A stretch of 64,000 nt of DNA, from positions 1,922,001 through 1,986,000 of the forward strand of contig CP021221.1 of NCBI GenBank assembly GCA_003999685.1, in the 5' to 3' direction. Under the pieces are notes generated by a model. It had not been told where the DNA came from and searched no databases. It was given only the letters and a program-made list of their open reading frames with translations. Positions 35,214-45,040 of this stretch are shown one piece after another. Within the stretch, counting starts at the first letter, position 1; the number at the start of each line of letters is the position of its first letter. Source of the DNA: Taiwanofungus camphoratus. Its lineage: Eukaryota > Basidiomycota > Agaricomycetes > Polyporales > Taiwanofungaceae. The translations under genes were made by a program, and so were the position numbers.

Positions 35214-36790
35214 CTACCCGGAACTGAAGTAAGATAGTTCAAGTCCTACAGCTTTGATTGGCTTTGACCGGCTGGAGAGATTAGACACGATCCCCAAGCT
35301 GACTAACATGTTATACAATCGTCCCTCCCACATCACAGAGACATCCTATGCAACAAAGATTTACATATATCAGATAGATAGAAATAACCACGGCTACTCA
35401 CCGTTGTTGTAGACGCCCGAGCCTTCACAACCCCCAGTACCTCATCACTAGGTACAGCAGCACCAGCCCGCGTAGCGGGGAATGGGGTTGACCTTTCATC
35501 AGTTGGTACGGCGTGCTCCGATTTTGCCTTGCTGCGACGTGTCCACCACTCTACGCCCACGCACCATTCGCTTTCATAACTATATACATTGAAGTCAAAG
35601 CGAGAACCGAGGGACAAATCACGGGAGACGCGAGCCGCATATGCGCCAGTGATATGACCTAACATCGGATTGAACAGTGCGGTGATGGTTGTGGGCGGCT
35701 GGGATGGAGGTCCCCGTGAGGCACTCGAGGTATGCGACATCGACGGTTGAGCCGGGAGCTGAAATGATGGAGGGGTTGCATCGGGCATCGTCGTGAAACG
35801 TACGCCGGTGGATACTAGCCGCCATATATGAGTATAATTGTAATAACAGAAAACTTATGCATCCACCTCCTGCGCTCCTCTCTTTTGCACTGAAGTAGAA
35901 TTCAGCACCCGCTGACAACCTGCCCTTCAAACCTCCCTCCATTGCGTCCTCTTCATCTATCCTTTTCATTTCCGAGCGAGCCCCTTGAACAGTAGATACT
36001 GACTTGTCAATCTCGTCTGCTGTTTCACTAGGGTTTCCTAGTTTCCCAAAGTTGTGCAAACCGCGGATGCCCCACATCCCATCCTCAACACTCCAGGTAT
36101 ATTCCGTGCACCATTTGCCCGTATCATGCTGTAAGCTGAACATTATATTGCTTGGATACGTGTTAGTCTCGCGGGTCCGCTCTGCCGACAGATTTGAGCG
36201 CGGGTCCGAGATAGCAGCGACCATGGCTTGTAAGGTCGGAGTCAACCTTGTCGAGTAGAGCGCATCTAATCTACCGGTCGGGATATATAGGCGACCATAC
36301 AACAAATAATCTGTGCACTGACAGTTCAGGGTCATTGCGAGTCAGCCTCAAATTGAACACGTACTCACCACGAGTATCAACGCGCTCACCTGCAAACCAT
36401 TCTTCTTCCTTTCCCTCCGGCCTTCGGGGCTGATCATAGACCTTGAAGCGGTCTATCATGTCCTTGAACCTCACGTCCGCAGATCCCTTCACGTCAAGTT
36501 CGCAGGATGTGAATATATAACCCACTGAGCCATTCAGGGATGGAAGGCCATTCATTGAATAGGTGGTCTTGAACAAGGGATTCGGCGACTTTGAAATAGA
36601 GAAATGGAGACCTCTAGGCACATTGAAGTCCAAGATCGCTTAATAAATACCTGTTAGCTCTTTGATAGTTGACCTCGCCGAAAGTCGACGGACCATTAGA
36701 TGACCGTGTCAGATTGGCATATAGGTTGTCCTCATTCCACCCTGTCGCGCGGTAATAATTGCGGAGGATATACGTAGCAAATGGGTGCAT
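35214..36790 (-). CDS. MDM10: Mdm10, beta-barrel subunit of ERMES
   Basis: A mitochondrial outer-membrane beta-barrel of the ER-mitochondria encounter structure, also a partner of the SAM complex. Exons are 36790-36694, 36638-36369, 36310-35867, 35814-35402 and 35345-35214, totalling 451 residues. The start [20 protein letters not shown] is the family hallmark. Further landmarks are [54 protein letters not shown], and [20 protein letters not shown]. The last exon gives [20 protein letters not shown] and ends in a beta-signal-like strand, [14 protein letters not shown] Ser/Pro-rich insert ([14 protein letters not shown]) is a non-conserved loop. The final exon is separate from the longest open frame, so a naive call would lose the last strands. 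Confidence 0.95.
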
Positions 36791-37591
36791 CGCCGGTGCA
36801 AGACGATGATGCGAATTTAGAAACGAGACGTTCGGTGAACAGGTGTCTTGAAAAGAAAATATGTAAGTAGCACCGTCACGGTTCGGAGTCAAGCGCCCAA
36901 CCACGAAGGTTGGATAATTTAAGTATCTCGTCCGCTTGGGGAGGATTCCCGTACATATCTTCAACTTTCGAGACGTCTACTCCGGTCATGAAGTGTCTAC
37001 ATACATATAGCCGATGGCATGGTTCACTAGCATTTCTGATATCAAATCGATTGAGATTCCACGCGAAGCCTGCAGATGACTTCCCCCCACATTGCTGTTT
37101 ATTTATCTACTTACATGGGCCGTGTCGACTATTTGTGTAACAGGTACGTCCGAGAGAGAAGAGAAAGGACCGTTACGCCGAGAGCGAGAGATCGCGCGCG
37201 AGACAACGGACGAGGGGGCACCGATATCGATACCGTGACTGGCGTCGATTCGACGTGGATACACGAGCGAGGGGATGGACCTAAATACTACCCGAGGGTG
37301 TCGGTATACATTCCGAAACTGTGCGAGGTGCTGTACTGTACCTGTACCTAATAGATCAAAATAGCGAACGTACAACGTATAGCTGAGCGACTAATGCCTA
37401 ATCGGAAAACACGGAGACCGAGAACTGTAGGTAGAGTGCCCGTGGTACGTACATTGTCCGTTTGGTAGCGAGTGGGATGGTCTTAACAATCACAATTTGA
37501 GAGTAAAGCAGACTACACAGAATATCGATGAAGAGCTGGAGGTGTTGCGGAGCTGGAGGTGTTGCGGAGAGCGTGATGAACTTGTCATAAA
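36791..37591. other. Intergenic region with a tandem 17-bp duplication
   Basis: These 800 bp hold the MDM10 promoter and the 3' end of the kinase-like gene. The 17-bp unit AGCTGGAGGTGTTGCGG occurs twice in direct succession at 37534-37550 and 37551-37567. Open frames on either strand have no recognisable product. Confidence 0.45.
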
Positions 37592-38864
37592 TCAAGCATG
37601 GCAAATGTTGACATATAGCTCGATCCTCGCATCACGCTCTTGGTGAGATTTCTTCACCATCCATGGAAGTACCCGCCCTTCCTCTTCATCATCGTCCTTG
37701 GCCCGCTCTGGCGTCCCGTATTCAGTCTTATACCAATCGTCGTACCACTCACAGCGTCCGAAAACAATGATGCGGAAACTCGGTTCACGGAAAGATCGCT
37801 TCAACCGATGGACCCAGCGTGGGCCTGGCTGGATCAAGATGTTGCGTGGGTAGACTGAATTCTGCACGAAGCCCTCATAATGTAAGCGTAGAACGTGAGT
37901 ATAGCATTGCGATCTAACACGTAGAATCGTAACATCAGATACATCTTGAGACAAGGCGCGAAAAAGACTCACTGTTCGTCGGCACTCAGTTTCTCGGGAT
38001 CAATAGGCTTGTCGCAGTCCTCGACAAGCAAGATTGGACTTAGATCATACTGACCCGAGCTAGCATTTGCCTTGAAGTTGTCATCAGGAATGTAGTAACC
38101 GTAAAATGTAGGTACCACGGCATGGGCAGGCACAGAATACTTATGTGGGGCGACGAGGTTGTATCCACTCCAGTCTTGCATGAGGTACTTGGGAAACTTG
38201 TCATAGATATATGCTTCATGCTTTAACATGGAACGCGCAGGAGATTGCGGAAGCGTCAACTTCGCTGCGACTGGTACTTGCCCAGAGGGAGAGTCGGCCG
38301 TCAATGGGGGCGGAAGAGCAAGTGCTGCACGGTAGACGAGCGAGTGATTGCCCACACCCATTCGATACTTGGCCGACAGTTGGGCAACGTGCGGGTCACT
38401 AGTCGTTTTAAGACTCCTTCGAGTACCTTCATTCGTCCCAGAGGAAGCATGCGAGTTCAAGTGAGGGAAAATGCGCTTATACTTGATGCCGGGGGTATCA
38501 AGCTGCTGTAACTTGCTCTCGGAAGGGGCCTTGTGTTGACCCGTAGGCGGTCATGTACCATGAGAATGTCAGGGAAATATTCACCAGGAATGATCTCTTC
38601 CAAATTCGGCAGATCATCATACGGATGCTTCAAAGCCTCTGACACAGGCATGTCGAAGGTGAAGCTGGATGTGGGAATGCCTTCAAAAGTCTCCTGTTGT
38701 TCAATGAACGACATCTCCGTGCTTGAAGAGGATCCTTCAGTGTCACCCGCATCCTCCTTATCAACGTCCATGGCCGAGGAGTTTTTGAGTATACACAGAG
38801 TGTGATACAGAGGTAACATGTAAGGGTCTCCAAGTTCCTCTTGATCAACCAGTACCACCACCAT
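37592..38864 (-). CDS. Protein-kinase-like (PKL fold) gene with altered DFG motif, 5' end next to a LINE
   Basis: Exons 38864-38559, 38517-37973 and 37913-37592 give 390 residues in frame. Landmarks of an agaricomycete-expanded kinase-like family are KLTLPQSPARSMLKHEAYIYD, HAVVPTFYGYY, SPILLVEDCDKPI, a catalytic-loop equivalent NSVYPRNILIQPGP, and SFRIIVFGRC where relatives usually have IIDFGRG. The replacement of the magnesium-binding aspartate by valine suggests reduced or absent catalysis. The intron 38518-38558 is only 41 nt and is the weakest join. The true start may be the ATG at 38864, an internal ATG giving MDVDKEDAGD, or a lost upstream exon, because LINE sequence begins within about 30 bp. 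No specific substrate can be given. Confidence 0.62.
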
Positions 38865-40105
38865 CTCGATTTAGCGCCCGTGCCCAGCATGTCTAAATCC
38901 CATCGTTTCCTTCCCAATTCCCCCCATACTGGTGCCCCTATAGCCGCTGTTGGTCTTAGGACTGATGGTGCACCCACCTCGTCGAGTGCGATGTCGGTGC
39001 ATGGCGGCTGCCCTGCTCATCGCACTCAAGCTGACTCGGATCATCCGAGATCTCGTCCTTTGGACACACCTTTGGGCTCACCCTATCATGGGGAGAGTTC
39101 CACTTCGAGTTCCTCTCTCTCGAGAGGTCCTCTCTTTGAATTGATGGATATAGTTCCAGACGATTCACAAAGACGTGGGAGTTGCTCAATCCCCTCTGGG
39201 GGAGGGGGCAACGAACACATTAGCGCTGGAGATAGCCTTGCTGTCTCCATGCTCCTTACCCACACTGGTAGTGCAAGGCACACTGGATTGGGACTAGTAC
39301 CATCAACCCGTTATGAGAGTGATGGAACATCGTGTGAACTGGATTCTTCCAACGGTGCTTCGGCCCCACCGTTTGGAACTCCGCCGGCTTTGCAACATAA
39401 TGAACGGCCCAATTCCCCCATGGAGGTGGAAGCGGACCCCTCCCGTACGCCCAGCCCAATGGCTGATGGTGACAATCTGAGAGACGAGCCCAGTAGGCCC
39501 GCACTCACATGCATAAGCGCGAATGTTCAGAAATCTGCGGAGAATACAAGCATTCTACTTGAGAGACATAGGGACGCCGACATTGTCTGCGTCCAGGAGA
39601 TATTCTGGGGCCGTATCAAGGATGTGGCCTCAGCTAAGTCACGGGACGGGGAGGCGTATGAGAATACGTCTGCCCATGCCTCGTTCAAGTGCCTTGGGGC
39701 ATCGAAAGATTCCCGGGTCGCAGTCTATGTCAACAAGCGGTGGGCTTCGGCCTCTCCGCAAGTTGTCACCCATAGCGTCTCCCATAAGGATTGCCTGTTG
39801 GTAGCGCTCAAGCTTCCATCCGGAGACTTTAATGTCCTGAACGTGTACAACGACAGCACCACTTTTGATGCTGTCAGATATTTGGAAACACGTGTACACG
39901 CGCTTCCACCCATTGCATGTATGTGCGGGGATTTCAATCTCCGCCACCCATTGTGGGATGCACGAGCTGCGGGATCTCGGGTGTGGCCGCCGCACTATGC
40001 TGATTCCAATCGCCTCATCGAGCTGGCCCAGGCCGAACTCGATCTGGTCTTGATGAACGCCCAGGACGGTCCAGTCACTTGGCGCTCTCATAATATCGCT
40101 CTCAC
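38865..40105 (+). mobile_element. Non-LTR retrotransposon (LINE), 5' part with endonuclease domain
   Basis: An open frame from an ATG at 38890 runs to about 40105. It has a Ser/Pro-rich leader and then an apurinic-endonuclease-like (EEP) domain: SANVQKSAENTSILL, VCVQEIFWG, GASKDSRVAVYVNK, NVLNVYND, CMCGDFNLRHPLWD. The reverse transcriptase would follow but is not in the window, because the frame is interrupted at 40106 by the LTR of element A, before the last endonuclease motifs. The exact 5' edge of the LINE is not visible; it lies between the kinase-like gene (38864) and 38890. Clade assignment (Tad1/L1-like) is tentative. Confidence 0.72.
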
Positions 40106-40648
40106 TGATACAAACTGGTATCAACGACCGGAAAACCTCGAACGTGAGGACCCGACTACTAGGGATAGTAGTGAGGCTTTATGGACACTGCGTATGTCCT
40201 CCTGGGCGAAGTTGATAGAGTCGAGCGAGTACTCAAGTACGAAGCGAGAGGTCGCAAGATACAAGTATAAGATTGCTAGTGGTAACTAGCTACTTGGTAA
40301 CCAGATCGAACTTAAGGTCCGACCTACAAAGTACAGGGCCTTATATATGTATTCTACTCTGCGCACGGACCATGGCACGTGGTCTAAGAATCAGCATGAG
40401 TAAGCGTAAGTAAGGCGATATGAGTCATCGGGCCGTATTAGCAATCAGTAAGCGTAAGACGGAATGTGTAAGCGGGGCCCGATATGAGTCAGAGTCCATG
40501 AGTAACCGGGGCCCGTACCGTAAGCAGCGATGAGTCAAGATGCTGCGCGAAGAAGCTGGGCCTACCCGAGGCCCGTCCTAGAAGCGAAAGGTCATGGGAC
40601 CGATCCGAGGTCCGACCGATAAGACGTGCAATGAAAGAAATTGTATCA
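40106..40648 (-). repeat. 3' LTR of element A (Ty3/Gypsy chromovirus)
   Basis: The repeat runs from TGATAC to GTATCA, a 6-bp inverted terminus, 543 bp. On its internal side lies the run TTACCCCCC, which read on the minus strand is a polypurine tract (GGGGGGTAA) as expected next to a 3' LTR. It abuts LINE coding sequence at 40105. Confidence 0.75.
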
Positions 40649-42761
40649 TTACCCCCCTACTTATGATTGAACGCCTGGTCAATCAAACTAAACTTCAACG
40701 GGAACGCGTTGAGTTTCTCCGAATCGAACTTTGACGACCGTCGACGAACTTGACGAACTTTCTAGGATGAACTTGAAACTTGTTCCTGGAAGTGATGAGC
40801 GGGTGTTTCACCGCGATCTATCAGGGATGACCCTGGAACCCATAGGGGATGACCCCTCCAACCGTGAGCATCCTTTCAGCTCGAACTTTACAGTTTTACG
40901 ACATGTCGGTCGTACGGTGTAGTTTAACGACATGCACGGTCGTTCCCTCGCAGTTTAACGACATGCAGGAACCACTCTGGATGATACGGCGGTATCAGGT
41001 CGTTGGCGAATGCGTAGTTGACGGCGGTGCATTCGCGCGTAAGATGCCCAGGCGACGGGCGACTACAGCGGAGACATTTGTAGTCGGGGCATGTCCTGTG
41101 CGAGTGACGAGTGCTACCGCAGAGGTAGCAGGGACCGTAGCGAGTGAACGAGGATGAAGGACCGTTTGACTGAGACATGCGAGCGATGAGTGGGGTCAAA
41201 AATGCGACTTCTCTTTTTTTTTCTCATCGTAGGTTCTTGCGCTGCTTATATGCGTTCAGCAGCTCATCCGCAGTACCGGCTAAGTTCTCTTCCGGTTCCC
41301 ATGAGTCATCGGCGGATGAGTAACCTTTCCACCTGACTCGGTACTCTCGGCGATTCCTTCGGCGATTCTCACGATGTCCGACTAGAGCTTCGACTTCGTA
41401 GTTATCTTCGCCGCTGATAAGCTCCGGTGGTGGTTCCGTGTAGTTGGGACCGTGCGTGTCTGTCTCGGTGTATGGCGAAAGAAGTGCGGCGTGGAAAACG
41501 GGGTGCACTCGCCATGTCGTCAGGAGTTTCAACTTGTAAGACACCGGTCCTAGAACGTCTGTGATTTCGAAGGGTCCCTCGCGCTTGGGAGCCAACTTCC
41601 TCGTCGGGTATGGCAGCTTTAGATTCCGGGAGTCTAGTCATACCTTTTGTCCTTTGCGGAAACCCATTCCTTTGGGTTTCATGCGTTTTGCTAACACCGC
41701 CTGTGCTAGCTCCATTGCTGAGTGTGCGTCTTCCCAAATCTTCTGCAAGTTCCGCAGTCGATAAGCGGCGCCCGGTGTGTCCGATCCGGGGTGTACGACG
41801 GGAATCTCTCGAGGTTCATAGCCCATCATGACCTTGAAGGGTGACGCCTTGATTGTCGAATGCTCACGCGAGTTGTGAGCGAACTGTGCTGAGCCCAGCA
41901 GCGACGACCAATTGTCCGGGTTGTTGCTCGTGAAACATTGCAGGTAGATCTCCAGTTCCTGGTTGACTCGTTCCGTCTCTCCATCCGTCTGAGGGTGGAA
42001 CGCCGTACTCATGGCCGACTTGACTCCAGTCATACGGCAGAGCTCCTGGAATACCTTTGATGCGAATTGTGGTCCTCGATCGCTAATGATCTTGTCCGGA
42101 AGACCAAACCACTTGTACACCTCGCGATATAATGCCTCGGCTGTTCCTGATGCATCTATCGTTTTGTTGCATGGAATGAAAACTACCCCCTTCGTAAGGT
42201 CGTGGTCCACAACGACCAAAATTGAATCGTAGCCTTCCGAAGTCAGCAAATCCGTAATGAAATCGCAGCAGAATGTACTGAACGGAGTGGCGTGCTGCGC
42301 GGATCTGATCGGGAGTAGGGCCGGTCGGGTGGGGTGCGTGTTAACTTTCATTTGCTGGCAAGTGCCGCAACCTTTGATGTATCGTGTGACGAAGTCAGCC
42401 ATTCCAGGCCACCAGTAGTCCCGTCGAATAGACGAGAGAGTCTTCTGAATTCCCGGGTGGCCGGCGGAGGGGAGGTCGTGATAATTTGAGACCGTTTGTC
42501 GTCGTAGATCCTCATCCAGGGGGATATATACTCGATTATCGTAGAGGAGGTCTCCGTCTCGAATTGTCCAGTGGTCGTTTGAGCCGTTTCGTGCGTTGCG
42601 CATCCCTTCCGTATACATCGAGTCCTTCACGCATGCTTCTGCGATGGAAGCCCTTAGACTCGTGTCGATTGCTGCTGCCCATACCTTGTCTGGTAGGATG
42701 GTTACATCTTGGTTATCTGATGAACCGTCGTCGTGGTCAGGGCGTCGGGAGAGTGCGTCGC
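40649..42761 (-). mobile_element. Element A internal remnant: 3' accessory frame fragment and pol C-terminal part
   Basis: A Ty3/Gypsy chromovirus relic on the minus strand. From about 42761 down to 41224 it keeps the end of RNase H, the integrase zinc-binding and catalytic regions and a chromodomain ([16 protein letters not shown]). A shortened accessory frame near 41199-40924 keeps zinc-knuckle cysteines (CYLCGSTRHSHRTC, CLRCSRPSPGHLTREC). The rest of A is cut off at 42762 by the LTR of element B and lies beyond the window. The part visible here is broken, with about one or two breaks besides that insertion. It is close in sequence to B but clearly a separate, older copy. Confidence 0.8.
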
Positions 42762-43238
42762 TGATACAAATTGGTATCTTGGATCCTAGATATTGCCTCA
42801 CACGTGAGGGCCTGACCACGATAGAAGGTGGCGAGGTCTTATGGTCGATATAGACCGAGTGTCGTGAAGTCCGTAGACTCGAGCTAGTATCACTCAGATG
42901 TGAGCGAGAGGATACAAGACACGAATATAATGGTAACAAGATCAGACTTAAGGTCTGACCTAAGCTAAAGTACATGCTATATATACAAGTACGTATCGTG
43001 AGCATGGACCAAGAACTACTCTAGGGCAGGAGGTCCAAAATGTGGTACGACTATAGATAAATGCAAAGTGGTACGATCCGGGCGTATTAGCAATACGTAT
43101 GAGTGATGAGGAATGTGGTAAGCGGCCCGGATATGAGTCAGAGTCCTATGCGTAAGCGGGGCCGATCCGGGGCCCGTACAGTAATAGTCCATGAATAAGC
43201 AATGACCGTGGTAATGATAAGAAATAGAAATTGTTTCA
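42762..43238 (-). repeat. 3' LTR of element B
   Basis: A 477-bp repeat starting TGATACAAATTGG and ending AAATTGTTTCA. The adjacent TTACCCCCTTAC is the polypurine tract on the minus strand. It nearly matches the solo LTR at 48776-49251, so both belong to one family. Its outer edge falls inside pol of element A. Confidence 0.82.
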
Positions 43239-43312
43239 TTACCCCCTTACTAAGGTCGATCTCCGAACGACCCTACTTGATTTTCCGTTAAATAAAATGT
43301 TCATCAGCCGTG

Positions 43313-43405
43313 CAGGTGTTTCACCGCGTACCATGAGGGTGTTTCACCTCGTACCGTGAGGGTGTTTCACCTCGTTTCCCGAATGAGAGTGTTTCATCTC
43401 GTACC
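43313..43405. repeat. Tandem GTGTTTCACC-type repeats in the 3' untranslated part of element B
   Basis: Four units of about 22-27 bp, each built around GGTGTTTCACC or a variant followed by CG-TACC. Each core is a small inverted repeat (GGTG-TTT-CACC) able to form a hairpin. A related single unit is present in element A near 40800. Further perfect-stem sequences follow, for example GTACAGTGTAAACACTGTAC near 43495-43515. Confidence 0.6.
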
Positions 43406-43588
43406 TTGTAGGCATGTGGGCGGCCGGGTAAGGACCCAGCACCGCTTGCAACCTACCGCCTCAAGCAAACAGCACCCCTACTGTTCACCATCACCGTACA
43501 GTGTAAACACTGTACCCTGCTAGCATGTGGCTCAGCGTTAATACTTCTCGCTGAGTTGCAACTAGCCGCCTCCGGCAAGCAATCCCTT

Positions 43589-44998
43589 TCATTGCTCGCC
43601 ATCACTGTACAGTTCGAACTCGTAGTCGTCCCACTCGTTGTCGTTCATGTAGGAGTTCGAGGGCGGGTCGTAATTCCCGCGGCGGTAAACAGGTGGTGGA
43701 GAAACGACATGGGGGACGTGATAACTGGACGGGGGAGGTGGGATGACTGGGGGAGGAGTGAATCGACCGTCAGGGCCACAAGTAAAGGGGCCGTTACTTG
43801 CCCCGGGTTCTACTAGGTGTTGGTTGGGCGGTATGCCTGGTCCGGACAAATGGTTGAGTGATGGCCCGGGGGCGCGTGGGTGTGGGTAGGGAGTGTCGGT
43901 CCGTGATGGACCGGCCGTGGCATTGGTGTGGTGGGCAGGCGGCCCGTTGCTCCTGGAGCGGGACGGAGTAGGGGGAAGGGGCTGTTCTCTTCTGTACATG
44001 AGAACGTGTGGAGGGTTGGTGGCGGACATGACGGGGATGGGTGCTTGTGTGGGGCGATGAATCGAGTCAACCATTTCGCGGCGACGTCCCTCTCCCAGGG
44101 CAGGCAGGATGGGCGGGGCGGAGGCGTGGCGTGCTACCGTGCACTCTCTGGATAGATGTCCCGGAGCAGTGCGATGGCATCTGGCACAAGTATAGTCTGG
44201 GCAGTCACGTACCCAGTGCATCATGCTGCCGCAGGCGTGGCAGCGCCCTCGTGGTCTCCAGTTGGGTCCTGGGCGCATGTAATTAGGGAGAGAGTCGATC
44301 CTGCTGGGTACGGCTCCGATAGACTCTTGTCCGGCCGGGGTGTCGATGAAGGTTTGCAGGGGGTCCTCAGGTTCAGGCGGCGGGGTAGGTCCGCGTGTGA
44401 CGATGTCGGGCTGAGAGCGTCGTACGAACCGGTGGTGGTCGGTTCGTCGGTGTGGGGCGATCATGTCTTGCAGGTGGCGGGCCATGGACATATCATCCAT
44501 CCTTAGTAGGGTGCGGACTACCTTGAAGTCTAACTGTCGGATTTTGTTCTTCCATATGGTCAGCTGTTCCGTAGCGTCGTCTACCGCTCCTAAGTATTGC
44601 AACCTGGCGTCGATATACTCTCCGTATGCTTCTTGTTCATCCTGATTGTTTCGCGTATTCGGTAAAGAACAAAGCAGCCGTGCGATATCCCTTGAGTGTC
44701 GAGTCAGGATGTCGAGGAGGATGGGGTCCACGTCGTAGATGCAACGTGGATAGTAGAGGACGTTGGCTTGTCGAGGCAGGGCGCCTTCTCCTGGTACGGG
44801 GTTGCGGAACTGGGCGGCGGTTTGAAGGCCAAAGAGTGGGCCGTAACCAGAAGATGCCGATGATGCCGACGATGAGGATGGTATTGCCGTAGGAGAGGTA
44901 GCGGCCTGAGGTGTGCGGGTAGCACGTCGAGTGGCTAGGAAGGCGCGGGCTCGGCCACGAGCAGCAGCTTGGGCGGTGGTGTTAGACTGGCGAGGCAT
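43589..44998 (-). CDS. Accessory zinc-knuckle frame of element B, between pol and 3' LTR
   Basis: A 469-residue open frame separate from pol. The N-terminal half is helical and Arg/Ala-rich, starting MPRQSNTTAQAAARGRARAF. Two CCHC-like knuckles lie at about 255-290 (CHACGSMMHWVRDC and CARCHRTAPGHLSREC), and the C-terminal part is Pro/Ser/Asn-rich. Zinc knuckles suggest nucleic-acid binding, as in Gag nucleocapsid, but this frame lies downstream of pol and the canonical gag knuckle is found separately upstream. Function unknown. Element A keeps a short relative of it. Confidence 0.75.
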   Translation of the reverse strand: MPRQSNTTAQAAARGRARAFLATRRATRTPQAATSPTAIPSSSSASSASSGYGPLFGLQTAAQFRNPVPGEGALPRQANVLYYPRCIYDVDPILLDILTRHSRDIARLLCSLPNTRNNQDEQEAYGEYIDARLQYLGAVDDATEQLTIWKNKIRQLDFKVVRTLLRMDDMSMARHLQDMIAPHRRTDHHRFVRRSQPDIVTRGPTPPPEPEDPLQTFIDTPAGQESIGAVPSRIDSLPNYMRPGPNWRPRGRCHACGSMMHWVRDCPDYTCARCHRTAPGHLSRECTVARHASAPPILPALGEGRRREMVDSIHRPTQAPIPVMSATNPPHVLMYRREQPLPPTPSRSRSNGPPAHHTNATAGPSRTDTPYPHPRAPGPSLNHLSGPGIPPNQHLVEPGASNGPFTCGPDGRFTPPPVIPPPPSSYHVPHVVSPPPVYRRGNYDPPSNSYMNDNEWDDYEFELYSDGEQ

Positions 44999-45040
44999 GT
45001 TGCGAGTGGGTGGTAGTTTGTCTGAAGGAGTGAACTGGTC

